Positions 49,379 through 60,664 are shown, counted from the first letter of the stretch. The stretch is 64,000 bases of DNA from Gemmatimonadaceae bacterium (GCA_036003045.1 DASYSS010000099.1:1-64000), one strand, 5' to 3'. Numbers and translations are program-made. Notes: generated from the sequence alone by a model not told the origin.

Positions 49379-50959
49379 ATGACGCACGAGGTCGTCATCG
49401 ACGGGAATTCCCTCACGGTCGAACAGGTGTCGGCCGTCGCGAGCGATCGCGCGCGCGTGACGATCGCACCCCGCGCCCGCCAGCGCGCGGCGACGACTCG
49501 CGGCGTGGTGGATCGCCTCGTCGCGAGCGGTGCGGTGGCGTACGGCGTGACAACGGGATTCGGCAAGCTGTCCGAGGTCGCGATCCCGGCGGATCGACTC
49601 GCCGAGCTCCAGGTGAATCTCGTACGCAGCCACGCGGCGGGCGTCGGCGATCTGCTCCCCGAGCGCGAAGTGCGGGCGATGATGCTCCTCCGCGCGAACG
49701 TGATCGCCAAGGGCTATTCTGGCGCGCGCATCGAGCTGGCGGAGCTGCTCGCCGGTATGCTGAACGCGGGGCTGTATCCGCCGGTGCCGGAGCAGGGCAG
49801 CGTGGGCGCGAGCGGTGACCTCGCTCCGCTCGCCCATCTGGCCCTGTCGCTGATCGGCGAAGGCCAACTGCGCCGCTCGACCGGAACGGGGGCGAGGGCG
49901 GGGGCGGGCGGTTTGCTCGATTCCGTGGGCGGCCCCGCCGACGGGATGCTCCGCTCGTCAGGGCTGGCGCCGATCACCCTCGCCAGCAAAGAAGGGCTCA
50001 CGCTGATCAACGGCACGCAGGCGCATACGTCCATCGGCGCGCTGGCGCTCGTCGACGCGAGGCGCTTGTGGCGCGTCGCGCACATCGCGGGGGCGATGTC
50101 GCTCGAGGCGCTGCTCGGAACACCCGTCGCGTTCGACGAGCGGATTCAGACGGCGCGCGGCCAGGTGGGCCAGTCGGTCTCGGCGGCGTACCTTCGCGTG
50201 TTGCTCGCCGAGAGCGAGATTCGCGAGTCGCACCGCTACAACGACCCGCGCGTGCAGGACGCCTACGCGCTGCGCTGTATGCCGCAGGTTCACGGGCCCG
50301 TGCTCGACGCGATCGAGTTCGCGGCCGGCGTCATCGGCCGGGAGTTGAACGCGGCGACGGACAATCCGCTCGTGTTCGACACCGGCGATCTGCTCAGCGG
50401 CGGCAATTTTCACGGGCAGTCCGTCGCAATGGCGCTCGACTTTTTGGCGATCGCCTTGACCAACCTGGCGACGATCGCCGAGCGCCGCATCGACCGCCTC
50501 GTGAATCCCGACCTGAACCAGGGGCTGCCGCCGTTTCTCACGCCCGACGCCGGCGTCAATTCCGGTTTCATGATGGCGCAGGTCACCGCGGCGGCGATCG
50601 CGAGCGAATGCAAGGTGCTGTCGCACCCGGCGAGCGTCGATACCATCCCGACCGACGGCAACAAGGAGGACGTCGTGCCGATGGCGATGGCGGCGGCGTG
50701 GAAACTGCGGCGTGTCGTGCGGAACGTACGCTACGTGCTGGCGGTCGAGCTCATGTGCGCGGCGCAGGGGATCGATTGTCGAAAACCATTAAAACCGGGG
50801 CGCGGCGTGGTGCGCGCGCATGAGGCGGTAAGACAGCTCGTCGCGCCGCTCGAGCGAGACCGTCCGCTTTCCGCGGACATCGAACGGTTGGCGCTGGCGA
50901 TCGCCAACGACGAAATCCCCGGGCCTCCGCCTCCTTCTCCATCGAACGTTCGGACGTGA
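49379..50959 (+). CDS. hutH: Histidine ammonia-lyase
   Basis: 526 residues, normal length. The MIO prosthetic group forms from Ala144-Ser145-Gly146 in [15 protein letters not shown]; Tyr55 in [11 protein letters not shown] is the conserved active-site tyrosine. [17 protein letters not shown] and [14 protein letters not shown] are other family blocks. It deaminates histidine to urocanate, the first step of histidine use as carbon and nitrogen source. A CCCTAGGG palindrome (49352-49359) lies just upstream and could be an operator, but no regulator gene is present. hutU follows after one base. Confidence 0.97.
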   Translation: MTHEVVIDGNSLTVEQVSAVASDRARVTIAPRARQRAATTRGVVDRLVASGAVAYGVTTGFGKLSEVAIPADRLAELQVNLVRSHAAGVGDLLPEREVRAMMLLRANVIAKGYSGARIELAELLAGMLNAGLYPPVPEQGSVGASGDLAPLAHLALSLIGEGQLRRSTGTGARAGAGGLLDSVGGPADGMLRSSGLAPITLASKEGLTLINGTQAHTSIGALALVDARRLWRVAHIAGAMSLEALLGTPVAFDERIQTARGQVGQSVSAAYLRVLLAESEIRESHRYNDPRVQDAYALRCMPQVHGPVLDAIEFAAGVIGRELNAATDNPLVFDTGDLLSGGNFHGQSVAMALDFLAIALTNLATIAERRIDRLVNPDLNQGLPPFLTPDAGVNSGFMMAQVTAAAIASECKVLSHPASVDTIPTDGNKEDVVPMAMAAAWKLRRVVRNVRYVLAVELMCAAQGIDCRKPLKPGRGVVRAHEAVRQLVAPLERDRPLSADIERLALAIANDEIPGPPPPSPSNVRT

Positions 50960-50960
50960 C

Positions 50961-52652
<1,692 letters not shown>

Positions 52653-52674
52653 GCGCGTTCTCGAGAACGCACGG

Positions 52675-53646
52675 GTGCTGTCCGCGCGCTTTCGGCCCTG
52701 GCACGTCGCGCTCTTCCTCGGGAAGTACGCGTGGCTCACCGCGCGCCGGCGCCCCATTCTCGTGCATTTCGAGGTCACGCTGCGGTGCAACGCGCGGTGC
52801 TCGTTCTGCGACTACTGGACGACCGACCCCTCGGCGCGTGCGTCGGAGTTGAAGAGCTACGCCGACGCGGCGCGGTTCTTCAATCCGATGCTCGTCACGT
52901 TCACGGGCGGCGAGCCCACGCTTCGGCGCGACCTCGAGGATTTGGTCGCCGGCGTCGCCGGCGCGATCTCGCTCAAATACATCACGCTCATCACGCACGG
53001 CGCGATGCTCACGATCGACCGCGCCCAATCGCTCTGGGACGCGGGAGTGAACCAATTCAACATTTCGCTCGACTACCTCGACGAGCGGCACGACCAAGCC
53101 CGCGGCATTCCCGGACTCACCGCGCGCATTCTGTCCACCGTCCCGGCGATGCGAGAGCGTGGGATCGACGGTATCCGGTTCAACACGGTCATCAAGAAGG
53201 ACAATCTCGATCAGATCCTGCCGATCGTCGCTCGCGCGCAGGAGCTCGGCGCCGGTGTGAACTTCAGCGTCTACACCGACGCGAAGAACGGAAACACCCA
53301 ATATCTCATCGGCGATCAGGAAATGGCGCAGGCCGACGAGGTCGTGCGCGAGTTGCTGGCGTTCAAGCGCCGCCGGCGCGGCGTCATTACGAACTCCGAC
53401 TACTACCTCGAGCAGATTCCTCGCTACTTGCGCGGCGAGATGCGCGAGCCGTGTCGATCTGGGATACGAACGATTCACATCGATCCGGCCGGCCAGGTGA
53501 AACGCTGCCCGGATTTTCCGACCGACTTTCACTGGCGCGATTTCCGGAACTACAAGCCGGTCGACTGCAACGCGTGTTATTACGCGTGCCGCGGTGAAGC
53601 GCAGGCCCCGCTCCGCCTGTCCCGCATTCGAGACGTGATGGCATGA
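52675..53646 (+). CDS. Radical SAM protein inside the hut operon, function unknown
   Basis: 323 residues from GTG 52675, the first plausible start after hutU; the frame is open further upstream within hutU. The cluster-binding motif is Cys38-X3-Cys42-X2-Cys45 (TLRCNARCSFCDYW), FTGGEPTLRRDL binds SAM, and the C-terminal third has extra cysteines (EPCRSG, VKRCPDF, VDCNACYYACRGE), like the auxiliary iron-sulfur or SPASM-type region of peptide- or sugar-modifying enzymes. It overlaps hutI by four bases (ATGA) and lies between hutU and hutI, so it is probably co-expressed. No step of the known Hut pathway needs such an enzyme. Confidence 0.85.
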   Translation: MLSARFRPWHVALFLGKYAWLTARRRPILVHFEVTLRCNARCSFCDYWTTDPSARASELKSYADAARFFNPMLVTFTGGEPTLRRDLEDLVAGVAGAISLKYITLITHGAMLTIDRAQSLWDAGVNQFNISLDYLDERHDQARGIPGLTARILSTVPAMRERGIDGIRFNTVIKKDNLDQILPIVARAQELGAGVNFSVYTDAKNGNTQYLIGDQEMAQADEVVRELLAFKRRRRGVITNSDYYLEQIPRYLRGEMREPCRSGIRTIHIDPAGQVKRCPDFPTDFHWRDFRNYKPVDCNACYYACRGEAQAPLRLSRIRDVMA

Positions 53647-54926
53647 ACGAGACGTCCGCCGCCGCCCGCGAAACGCTGATCTTCGCGAACGCCGCGCAGG
53701 TCGTCACCTGCCGCGGCCCTGCTCGCGCGCGGCGCGGCCCCGAGATGTCCGACGCCGCGATTCGCACCGAGGTCGCCGTCGCCGTCGAGGGAGACCGCAT
53801 CGCCGCGGTCGAGCGGCTCGCCGACCTCCGGGCGCGGTTCCCACGCGCTCGAGAGATCGATTGCCGCGGAGGCGTTCTGATGCCGGGTCTGGTCGATTCA
53901 CACACACACGGCGTGTTCGGCAGGCCGCGCTACGACGAGCCCGAGATGCGCGCCGCAGGACTGGACTACATGGAGATCGCGCGGCGGGGTGGGGGGATCC
54001 ATTCGTCGGTGCGCGACCTTCGGGCGCGCTCGGAGGACGAGCTCTTCGACCTCGCCAACAAGCGCCTGCGTCGTCTCATGGCGCACGGCACGACGACGAT
54101 CGAAGTGAAGTCGGGCTACGGGCTCACGCTCGAGGACGAGCTCAAAACGCTGCGCGTGATCGGGCGGCTTCGGAGCGAACTGCCCGCCCGCATCGTGCCG
54201 ACGTTCCTCGGCGCGCACGAGATCCCGCTCGATCATCGCGGGTCGGCCGCGGACCGGCGGCGCTATGTGGATATTCTCATTCGTGAAATGATACCCGTTG
54301 TGTCGCGCGAAGGCCTCGCGCGATTTGCCGACGTCTTTTGCGAAACGGGGGTCTACACCGTCGACGAGAGCCGCGAAATCCTGTTGGCGGCGCGGAACGC
54401 GGGCCTTTTGGTGAAGCTGCACGCTGACGAGCTGACGTCGTCCGGCGGAGCGGAGCTGGCGGCGGAGCTTGGGGCGGTCTCCGCCGACCATCTGGCGGCC
54501 ATCTCGGACGCCGGGATCGACGCCCTGTCGCGGGGGCCAACCGTCGCTACTCTGTTGCCGGGGACGATGCTGTTCTTGGGCAAAACCAAACACGCCCCAG
54601 CGCGCCGGCTCATGGAAAAGGGAATCCCTATTGCGCTCGCAACTGATTATAACCCAGGCACTTCGCCCACTTCGAACCTACCGCTCGTGCTGACCCTCGG
54701 GGTCAGCCAGCTCAAGATGAGCGTGGCCGAGGTGACCCTGGCGGCGACGATAAATGGGGCCGCGGCTCTGTCCATGGCGGACCAAATCGGACAGGTCGAG
54801 CCGGGCTATCTCGCTGACCTGGCATTGTTTGACGTTCCTGACCTTCGAGCCGTCCCATATTGGTATGGCGACAACTTTTGCTCCGCCACCTTCGTGGGGG
54901 GCAAACCTTGTCATTCAAGCACTTAG
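53643..54926 (+). CDS. hutI: Imidazolonepropionase
   Basis: 427 residues; an amidohydrolase. The metal-binding DSHTH (His87, His89) is followed by KSGYGLTLEDELKTL, FLGAHEIP, KLHADELTSSGGAELAAE and DYNPGTSPTSNLPL, all HutI signatures. It opens imidazolonepropionate to N-formiminoglutamate. The next enzyme (HutG, HutF or a formiminotransferase) is absent from the window. Overlaps the radical SAM gene by four bases. Its last 400 bases use rarer codons than its neighbours (for example CATTCAAGCACT), a mild change without other signs of transfer. Confidence 0.96.
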   Translation: MNETSAAARETLIFANAAQVVTCRGPARARRGPEMSDAAIRTEVAVAVEGDRIAAVERLADLRARFPRAREIDCRGGVLMPGLVDSHTHGVFGRPRYDEPEMRAAGLDYMEIARRGGGIHSSVRDLRARSEDELFDLANKRLRRLMAHGTTTIEVKSGYGLTLEDELKTLRVIGRLRSELPARIVPTFLGAHEIPLDHRGSAADRRRYVDILIREMIPVVSREGLARFADVFCETGVYTVDESREILLAARNAGLLVKLHADELTSSGGAELAAELGAVSADHLAAISDAGIDALSRGPTVATLLPGTMLFLGKTKHAPARRLMEKGIPIALATDYNPGTSPTSNLPLVLTLGVSQLKMSVAEVTLAATINGAAALSMADQIGQVEPGYLADLALFDVPDLRAVPYWYGDNFCSATFVGGKPCHSST

Positions 54927-54998
54927 CCCGCTCTACCCGGCAAATCAGGGGTTGGGCGGTGACCCCCAACAACGCCCTCGTCTGAACCCCACTGGCTG

Positions 54999-57929
54999 AT
55001 GTCCCAAGTCGCAAAGCTGAAGAAACAAGCCGCGGAGTTCGAGGCCAAGAAGCAGTTCGACAAGGCCATCGGCGTCTACATCAAGCTTCTCGAAGGCTAC
55101 GACTCGTATCCCGCCGAGCTGGACATCGGCCTCTTCAATCGGGTCGGCGATCTACTGATTCGGCAGGGCAACGTCGCTGACGCCGTCGACTGGTACGAGC
55201 GGGGCATCGACAAGTACGCGGACACCGGCTTCTTCAACAACGCGATTGCGCTCTGCAACAAAGTCCTTCGCCACTCGCCCGGGCGCGCGTCGATCTACTA
55301 CAAGCTCGGCCGCATCAGTGCCAAAAAGGGCTTCACCAACGAAGCCCGCACGAACTTCCTCGAATACGCCGACCGGATGCAGAAATCCGGAAAGGTCGAC
55401 GAGGCGTTTCGCGCGCTCGGTGAGTTCGCCGATCTCTGTCCCGACCAAGACGAAATTCGATTGACGCTCGCCGAGCAGCTCATGCGGGCGGGACGCAAGG
55501 ACGACGCGATCGAGCAGTTGCAGGTGCTGCACGAACGCCTCGACAGTGAAGGACGCGGCCACGACGCGCGCGCCGTCGTCGATCGCATGCGCGCCATCGA
55601 TCCGACGGTCGAACCCCGGAAGAGCCAATCGCACGGCAATCACAAGAGCTCGGAGTTGATCTACATCGACGTCGACGAGCCGACGTTCAGTCCGTCGATG
55701 CCGGGCGGTCTTCCGCTCGTGCCGCCTCCGCAGCCGCCGCTGGCGCCACCGCCGTCGAGCGCTCCGACGCCGGCGCGTCCCACCTCGGCCGAGCTGTCCG
55801 GTTTTCGAAGAACCCCGTCGATTCCCGACGAGAGCGCGTCGTCGATCGACCGATTCGCGCCGCCGCCCGAAATCGCGTCGCCTGTGATCGGCACGCCATC
55901 GGTCGCGCCGTCCGACAAGCCGCCTCTCACGCTGTCGAGCGCGATCGATCCGGACATCTACAGCGTCGAGGAAGCGTCGGCGATCTTCGGCGGAACGGTC
56001 GAGGGCTTCACCAGCACGCAGTTGGACGCGCCGGTCCCGGGGCCGTTGGACGGGTTGGGCACCGCTCGCGTGATTCCACAAGAGGCGCTTCCCGGCGCGC
56101 AGGGGGAACAAGTTCAAGCGGAGGAGCCACGCGAAGCAGTCGCCGAGGCCGGTCACGCAACTGGCGACGAGCTTCCCGAGGCGCTTCGCGACGACGCGAG
56201 CGACGAGATTGACACTGGGACCGAGCGGGCTGCGCGCGCGAGTGGCGCTCGCGCCGTTCATGACGTGGATCCCGAAGCGGAGCTGAGAGCTCTCATCGAA
56301 GAAGAACGGCGAGAGCGGGCCTCGACCCCCGTCGCGGCGATCGACATCATCGAAGGTCCGCCGCCGGAGCCGCTCGACGGCTCGATGGACGACCTCCTTG
56401 GCGACGTCGTCATGCCCGCGAGTCCCGCGCCGGCGAGAGCGTCGACCGGAACGTCGATTCCATCGCCGGTGTTGTCGCCGGCTCTGTCGGTCCCCGTCGA
56501 ACCGTCGTCCGTCGCCGAGCCGTCGCTCGAGCAAGGCGAGCTGCCGACCGCCGACGCCGCCGCCGAGAAATTCCCGAGTGATCTCGCACGGGCGTCGCGC
56601 CCGGCGAAGTCGATCGAAGAGCCAGCCGCGGCTCGCGCGTCCGGGACGAAGGCTCGGACACCCATCGACGCAGCCGGAAGTCTCGAGCGAAACCCGGCTC
56701 CTCCGCGCAATGCGCCGCCGGCGATTCCGGGAATCCTGCTCGCCGACGCCCTCGAGGCGAGCTCGCTCCCCGACGAGGCTCGCGACGGACAGCGGGCGCC
56801 GATCGACGAGGGAATCGACGAGCCGATCGCGTTCGCCACGCCGTCGCAGGCGCGCCGCTCGACAGCCGTCGCCGCCAAGTCCGTCGAATCGCTCAGCGCC
56901 GCGGTCCAGGCGGCGCCCGACGATTGGGTGCTGCAGAGGGACTTGGGCGAGGCCATGCTCGACGCAGGCGATCGAGAAGGTGGCATTCGACAACTCGAAT
57001 ACGCGATGGGGGGCGCCGAACACGCGGGCAAGCTGGACCTCGCGTCGTCGGTCGCCGAAGAGATCGCGCGCATCGACCCCGAGGCCGTGAAGCACCAGCA
57101 GAAGCGCGTCGAATATGCGTTCCGCACGAACGACCGGGCGCGACTCGTCGAGGCGTACCTCGGACTCGCCAACGTCTTGTTGCGCTCGGAGCAGGTCGAG
57201 AAGGCCCGCACGATTTACCAGCGAGTGCTCGACCTCGCGCCCGACGAGCCGCGCGCGCGGCTCGCGATCGGCTCGATCACGCCGTCGACCCCGCGCGTGG
57301 CCACGAGCGGCTACACGCCGATCGCGGCGGCGGCGGTGCGCCGAAGCGGCGCGATTCCAATGCCGAGGCGTTCGGGCGGGGCGGCGGTGCGTCCTCCCTC
57401 CGGTTCGTACATCAACCTCGGCGACGAGTTGCGAGTCGACGACGTTCCCCGCGACACACGGATGGTCGTTCCGGAGGAGGAGCCCACCGGCGACGAGCAG
57501 GCGGACTTCGCCGACATGCTGCGCAAGTTCAAGGCGGGGATCGCCCGAAACGTCGCGCCCGAGGATCATCAGAGCCACTACGACCTCGCCATTGCGTACA
57601 AGGAGATGGGATTGGTCGACGAGGCAATCGCCGAATTTCAAAAGGCGCTCGCCGGGCCCACGAACCGGCTACCGACGTACGAAGCGCTTGGCCAATGTTT
57701 CCTCGAGAAGGAGCAATTCAAGCTCGCGTCGTCGATTCTCAGTCGCGCGCTGAACGAACGTGCCAGCGAGGACCAGTTGGTAGGTATCTTGTATCTGCTC
57801 GGGCGCGCCGCCGAGCTGCAAGGCAAGGCGGACGAGGCGCTGGCCTACTATCAACGCGTATTCGTCGTGGACATTCAGTTCCGGGACATCGTCGATCGAA
57901 TGAGCGAAGTCGAGCAAACGCTTCGATGA
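54999..57929 (+). CDS. Large TPR protein with a disordered acidic/proline-rich middle
   Basis: 976 residues, no signal peptide. N-terminal TPR block (about 1-210: KKQAAEFEAKKQFDKAIGVY; IGLFNRVGDLLIRQGNVADA; KLGRISAKKGFTNEARTNFL). Residues about 215-620 are Pro/Ala/Ser/Glu-rich and likely unstructured (PPPQPPLAPPPSSAP and similar). A second TPR block occupies about 625-976 (LGEAMLDAGDREGGIRQLEY; YLGLANVLLRSEQVEKARTI; IAYKEMGLVDEAIAEFQKAL). It has no recognised catalytic domain and is probably a scaffold. The ATG at 54999 begins the first TPR. It overlaps the prenyl synthase by four bases. Confidence 0.85.
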   Translation: MSQVAKLKKQAAEFEAKKQFDKAIGVYIKLLEGYDSYPAELDIGLFNRVGDLLIRQGNVADAVDWYERGIDKYADTGFFNNAIALCNKVLRHSPGRASIYYKLGRISAKKGFTNEARTNFLEYADRMQKSGKVDEAFRALGEFADLCPDQDEIRLTLAEQLMRAGRKDDAIEQLQVLHERLDSEGRGHDARAVVDRMRAIDPTVEPRKSQSHGNHKSSELIYIDVDEPTFSPSMPGGLPLVPPPQPPLAPPPSSAPTPARPTSAELSGFRRTPSIPDESASSIDRFAPPPEIASPVIGTPSVAPSDKPPLTLSSAIDPDIYSVEEASAIFGGTVEGFTSTQLDAPVPGPLDGLGTARVIPQEALPGAQGEQVQAEEPREAVAEAGHATGDELPEALRDDASDEIDTGTERAARASGARAVHDVDPEAELRALIEEERRERASTPVAAIDIIEGPPPEPLDGSMDDLLGDVVMPASPAPARASTGTSIPSPVLSPALSVPVEPSSVAEPSLEQGELPTADAAAEKFPSDLARASRPAKSIEEPAAARASGTKARTPIDAAGSLERNPAPPRNAPPAIPGILLADALEASSLPDEARDGQRAPIDEGIDEPIAFATPSQARRSTAVAAKSVESLSAAVQAAPDDWVLQRDLGEAMLDAGDREGGIRQLEYAMGGAEHAGKLDLASSVAEEIARIDPEAVKHQQKRVEYAFRTNDRARLVEAYLGLANVLLRSEQVEKARTIYQRVLDLAPDEPRARLAIGSITPSTPRVATSGYTPIAAAAVRRSGAIPMPRRSGGAAVRPPSGSYINLGDELRVDDVPRDTRMVVPEEEPTGDEQADFADMLRKFKAGIARNVAPEDHQSHYDLAIAYKEMGLVDEAIAEFQKALAGPTNRLPTYEALGQCFLEKEQFKLASSILSRALNERASEDQLVGILYLLGRAAELQGKADEALAYYQRVFVVDIQFRDIVDRMSEVEQTLR

Positions 57930-58933
57930 GCGGCGCGGCCGCCCGCATGCGAACGCCGGTCACCGGCGCGCTGCGAGACATCCAAGCCCCGGTCCGACAG
58001 GGCCTCGACGACGTCGTCGCCGAGATGCAGCGAATCGTCACCGAAAACTTGCCGATCATCCGCGAAGTGAGCGCGCATCTCTTGCAGATGCGCGGCAAGA
58101 TGTTTCGCCCGACGCTGGCGCTGCTCTCCAGCGCCGCCGCCGGCACCCCCGAGTCTCGCGGAACGGTGTTGGCGGCGGTCGTGGAGCTGATGCATCTCGC
58201 GACGCTCGTGCACGACGACTCCGTCGATCACTCCGTGCTGCGCCGCGGATTGCCGACCGTGAACTCGATGTTCAGCCACCAGGTGTCGGTGATCATGGGC
58301 GACTTCCTCTATTCGCGCGCGCTCACGGCGCTCGTCGCGATGGGGGATCTCGAGATTCTGCGAATCGTCACCAACATCGCGAACGAGCTGACGATCGGCG
58401 AAATGCGCCAGTTGGCCGCCGTGGAGACGTTGTCCTTCGGCGAAGACGACTACTACATGCTGATCCGCGCCAAGACCGCGTCGCTGATCGCTGGCGCCTG
58501 CGAGAGCGGCGCGTTGTGCGGCGCGGCCGAGTTTCGCGAGCCCCTCGCCCATTTTGGCGATCGGTTGGGTATGGCCTTCCAGATCGCCGACGACATTCTC
58601 GATTACACCGAGGACGAGTCGGTGACCGGCAAGCCCGGCGGGCTCGACCTGCGCGAGCACAAAGTCACGCTTCCCCTGATCGCGGCCCTCCCGCGCCTCA
58701 ACGCCGTGGAGCGGGAGCGGGTGGAGGCCCTTTTTCGGACCGAAAGCCCGGCTGACGGGCTCGTTTTCGATACGATCGCCATTGTCGAAAAGGCCGGCGG
58801 GATCGAATATGCGAGGCGCCAGGGCGAGCGGTTTGCGCGGGAAGCCGAGGCGGCCCTCCGCGGTCTACCACCGAGTCCGGTCCGGTCCGCCCTGACCGAC
58901 TCGATCGCCTACGTCATGGAGCGACGGTCCTAG
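57926..58933 (+). CDS. ispB: Trans-polyprenyl diphosphate synthase
   Basis: 335 residues from ATG 57926 (ATGA overlap with the TPR gene). The first aspartate-rich motif is HDDSVD (Asp97, Asp98, Asp101), the second is DDILD (222-226), and MRGKMFRPTLALLSS is the isopentenyl-diphosphate binding region. Small residues (Ala, Thr) at the -5 and -4 positions before DDxxD are typical of long-chain (C35-C40) synthases, which make the side chain of menaquinone or ubiquinone. Product length is inferred. It abuts the following small membrane protein gene. Confidence 0.9.
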   Translation: MSGAAARMRTPVTGALRDIQAPVRQGLDDVVAEMQRIVTENLPIIREVSAHLLQMRGKMFRPTLALLSSAAAGTPESRGTVLAAVVELMHLATLVHDDSVDHSVLRRGLPTVNSMFSHQVSVIMGDFLYSRALTALVAMGDLEILRIVTNIANELTIGEMRQLAAVETLSFGEDDYYMLIRAKTASLIAGACESGALCGAAEFREPLAHFGDRLGMAFQIADDILDYTEDESVTGKPGGLDLREHKVTLPLIAALPRLNAVERERVEALFRTESPADGLVFDTIAIVEKAGGIEYARRQGERFAREAEAALRGLPPSPVRSALTDSIAYVMERRS

Positions 58934-59224
58934 ATGGCACAGCGCGGACAACGTGGATCATCCAAGCACCGACCGGGGTTTCACGCCCTGGTGCTGGCCC
59001 TGGGGTTCGTCGCCGGCGGCGCGATGCAGCAGGCAGCCCGCATCCTATTCCCGGCGGGAGCCGCCAAAGAATTCTTGACGGCCGGCGTCACGGCGTCGGT
59101 TGGGCCCCTTCCGGTCGACTTAGTGCTAATCAAGTTTGCGTTGGGGCCTGTCGCCATCGATGTTTCACTATTGAGCCTCGTGGGCGTGTTGTTGGCCTAC
59201 CTCATTGCGCGGTCGCTCTTCTAG
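58934..59224 (+). CDS. Small membrane protein, DUF4321-like
   Basis: 96 residues starting at the base after the prenyl synthase stop. A basic N-terminus is followed by two hydrophobic segments (about 17-35, FHALVLALGFVAGGAM, and about 68-93, VDVSLLSLVGVLLAYLIA-like region ending ARSLF) with an amphipathic link (FLTAGVTASVGPLPVDLVLI). Layout fits the DUF4321 family, which has no known function. It lies between the prenyl synthase and tatA, nine bases before the latter, which suggests a membrane-related task. Confidence 0.7.
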   Translation: MAQRGQRGSSKHRPGFHALVLALGFVAGGAMQQAARILFPAGAAKEFLTAGVTASVGPLPVDLVLIKFALGPVAIDVSLLSLVGVLLAYLIARSLF

Positions 59225-59232
59225 GAGACGGT

Positions 59233-59514
59233 ATGAATTTCGGGAACATTGGGTTCATGGAGTTGATGGTCATTCTGGTCATCGTGCTCGTGTTGTTCGG
59301 CGCGCGTCGTGTGCCGGAGATCGGGGCGTCGATCGGGAAGGGCATCCGCGAGTTCAAGCGGAACATCAACGAGGCGGACCAGCAAATCCGCGAGCCGATT
59401 CGCGACGCATTGAACGACGCTCGCTCGAACGATCGCTTGGCCCAGGGAGAAACGAACACGCGTCAGCGCGAGGCCGAAGAAGTGGCGCGCCCCGAACCCA
59501 AGCGGTTGATGTAG
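59233..59514 (+). CDS. tatA: Twin-arginine translocase TatA
   Basis: 93 residues. One N-terminal membrane helix (GFMELMVILVIVLVLFG) with the Phe22-Gly23 hinge, then the amphipathic helix ARRVPEIGASIGKGIREFKRN and a charged, polar tail. It multimerises into the Tat pore with TatC. The nearby TatC gene is far away at 45524; a TatB was not seen. An AGGAGAC sequence upstream of ATG 59233 fits a ribosome-binding site. Confidence 0.93.
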   Translation: MNFGNIGFMELMVILVIVLVLFGARRVPEIGASIGKGIREFKRNINEADQQIREPIRDALNDARSNDRLAQGETNTRQREAEEVARPEPKRLM

Positions 59515-59584
59515 TGGCCGACCGCGCCGCGTGAGCGGTGACGGGCGTCTCAAGTCGCGGCGGCCCTCGCCGAGACTCAACAAC

Positions 59585-60067
59585 ATGAGCATACGAAGGC
59601 CAGCGCCGGGGCGACGTGAGTCGTCCTGGCGCGTGTTGCGATTGGCGTCCGCGTGTTCCGCTGTCGTGTGCGGGGCCGCTGTCGCGTGCTTCGGCCCGAC
59701 CGACCCCGGGAAACTGGGCGTGCCTGTGGTCGGAAGTTGGAACTACGTGGCGACGCAGGGCGCGCCCTCCGCCGCTCAGCTCAGCGGATCACTGGCGTTC
59801 AGCGGGCAAAGCGGCTCCCAAATCAGCGGCACGCTCGACGTCGTTGAAATTGGTGCCGGAGGCTTGCAGCGGAGACTGGCCGGGCCAGTCTCCGGCCGCA
59901 CCGTCGATTCGACGACGCTTGATTTCGACCTGCTCCTCGGCGACGTCGCAAGGCGGCACGTCGGTCAGGTTCGCGGCGATTCGCTCACCGGGACCTGGAT
60001 AGAGACGCCGCTCGACGGCGGGCTCCCGTCTGCGAGCGGCACGTTCCGCGCGTCGAGACTGCGATAG
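59585..60067 (+). CDS. Small putative lipoprotein of unknown function
   Basis: 160 residues from ATG 59585; an ATG further up (59531) gives a longer basic leader that would hide the signal. A basic stretch and hydrophobic region end in CGAAVACFG, with a lipobox-like AVAC. The mature part has VVGSWNYVATQGAPSAAQLS, LAFSGQSGSQISGTLDVV and SLTGTWIETP, repeating beta-strand patterns that suggest a small beta-sandwich or barrel. No family is recognised. It is the last plus-strand gene before a 560-base intergenic stretch. Confidence 0.6.
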   Translation: MSIRRPAPGRRESSWRVLRLASACSAVVCGAAVACFGPTDPGKLGVPVVGSWNYVATQGAPSAAQLSGSLAFSGQSGSQISGTLDVVEIGAGGLQRRLAGPVSGRTVDSTTLDFDLLLGDVARRHVGQVRGDSLTGTWIETPLDGGLPSASGTFRASRLR

Positions 60068-60244
60068 ACTCTCGACCGAAGAACGAGTTGTGCGTGACGC
60101 GGGCACCACTGCGCCGGGCACGGCCACTGGCCGCGACAAGTCAGGGTGCCGCGATCACGCCATTCGACAGCACCCACCGGCGGAGTCGCGGCAGCAGGTT
60201 TTGCCGATCGCTCGAACTCACGGTTCACGACGACGAGCCGTCGG

Positions 60245-60260
60245 AGCCGCGATTGCGGCT
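60245..60260 (-). other. Small hairpin at the stop of the short ORF
   Basis: AGCCGC (60245-60250) and GCGGCT (60255-60260) form a perfect 6-bp stem with a four-base loop, overlapping the stop codon of the minus-strand short ORF. There is no T tract, so it is not a classical terminator. Confidence 0.35.
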
Positions 60261-60339
60261 ATATGTGAATGCGCTGCGCGAAAGCCAGCGAGACGAGGGC
60301 GAGCGCCGCCAACACGATGGTGAGCTTGTTGAGCTTCAT
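60259..60339 (-). CDS. Possible 26-residue secreted peptide
   Basis: Minus-strand ORF from ATG 60339 to TAG 60259. It begins MKLNKLTIVLAALALV and has a hydrophobic core followed by SLAFAQ and only a handful of residues, so it reads as a Sec signal peptide with an AFA|Q cleavage site and almost no mature part. No ribosome-binding site is visible. It may be a real tiny gene, the start of a decayed secreted protein, or chance; no related frame continues after the stop. Confidence 0.35.
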   Translation of the reverse strand: MKLNKLTIVLAALALVSLAFAQRIHI

Positions 60340-60628
60340 GTTAGAAGAGTTGGAACAGGCCGTTACAGGGAAAACTTCCTCGGAAGATCCGCCGATCGGC
60401 CGACCGAGAGGCAACCGACGCGCCACGTCGCTTCCAGCCCCGGTTGGGCGGACCTAACTCGTTGCCACGCGCGCACTCGGCGTCTCGACACGAGAATCCG
60501 GCGTGTAACGTGATTTTACATTTCTAGTTTGTAAGATTCTCCTGTTTCGTCGCGGAAAGCCGCGAGAATGGCGGCTCTGCTCGACACCTCGCGCCGCGGC
60601 GAGCGCGCAAGAGAACAATCTGTTGCCG

Positions 60629-60664
60629 AAAAAAAGAGACCGCGATCACATATCGCGGTCTCTT
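60629..60664 (-). terminator. Strong intrinsic terminator for ppiD
   Basis: AAGAGACCGCGAT (60634-60646) pairs perfectly with ATCGCGGTCTCTT (60652-60664) across a five-base loop. On the minus strand the hairpin is followed by a seven-U tract (complement of 60629-60635). It lies 40 bases after the ppiD stop and would end that transcript. Confidence 0.95.

Larger units (their letters stand above)
60068..60628. other. Non-coding intergenic stretch
   Basis: Between the lipoprotein gene (plus strand) and the ppiD terminator. No convincing long gene. It contains a minus-strand short ORF with signal-peptide character (60259-60339), a hairpin beside its stop, a 12-base palindrome CTTCCTCGGAAG (60375-60386), and an AT-rich patch (60510-60545) unusual for this GC-rich region that could hold a promoter. 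Confidence 0.6.

Noticed and set aside
54744-54998. Small frame overlapping the hutI 3' end and following gap
   Set aside because: It lies out of frame in hutI and the remaining 72-base gap to the TPR gene has only an imperfect TTGGG/CCCAA stem.
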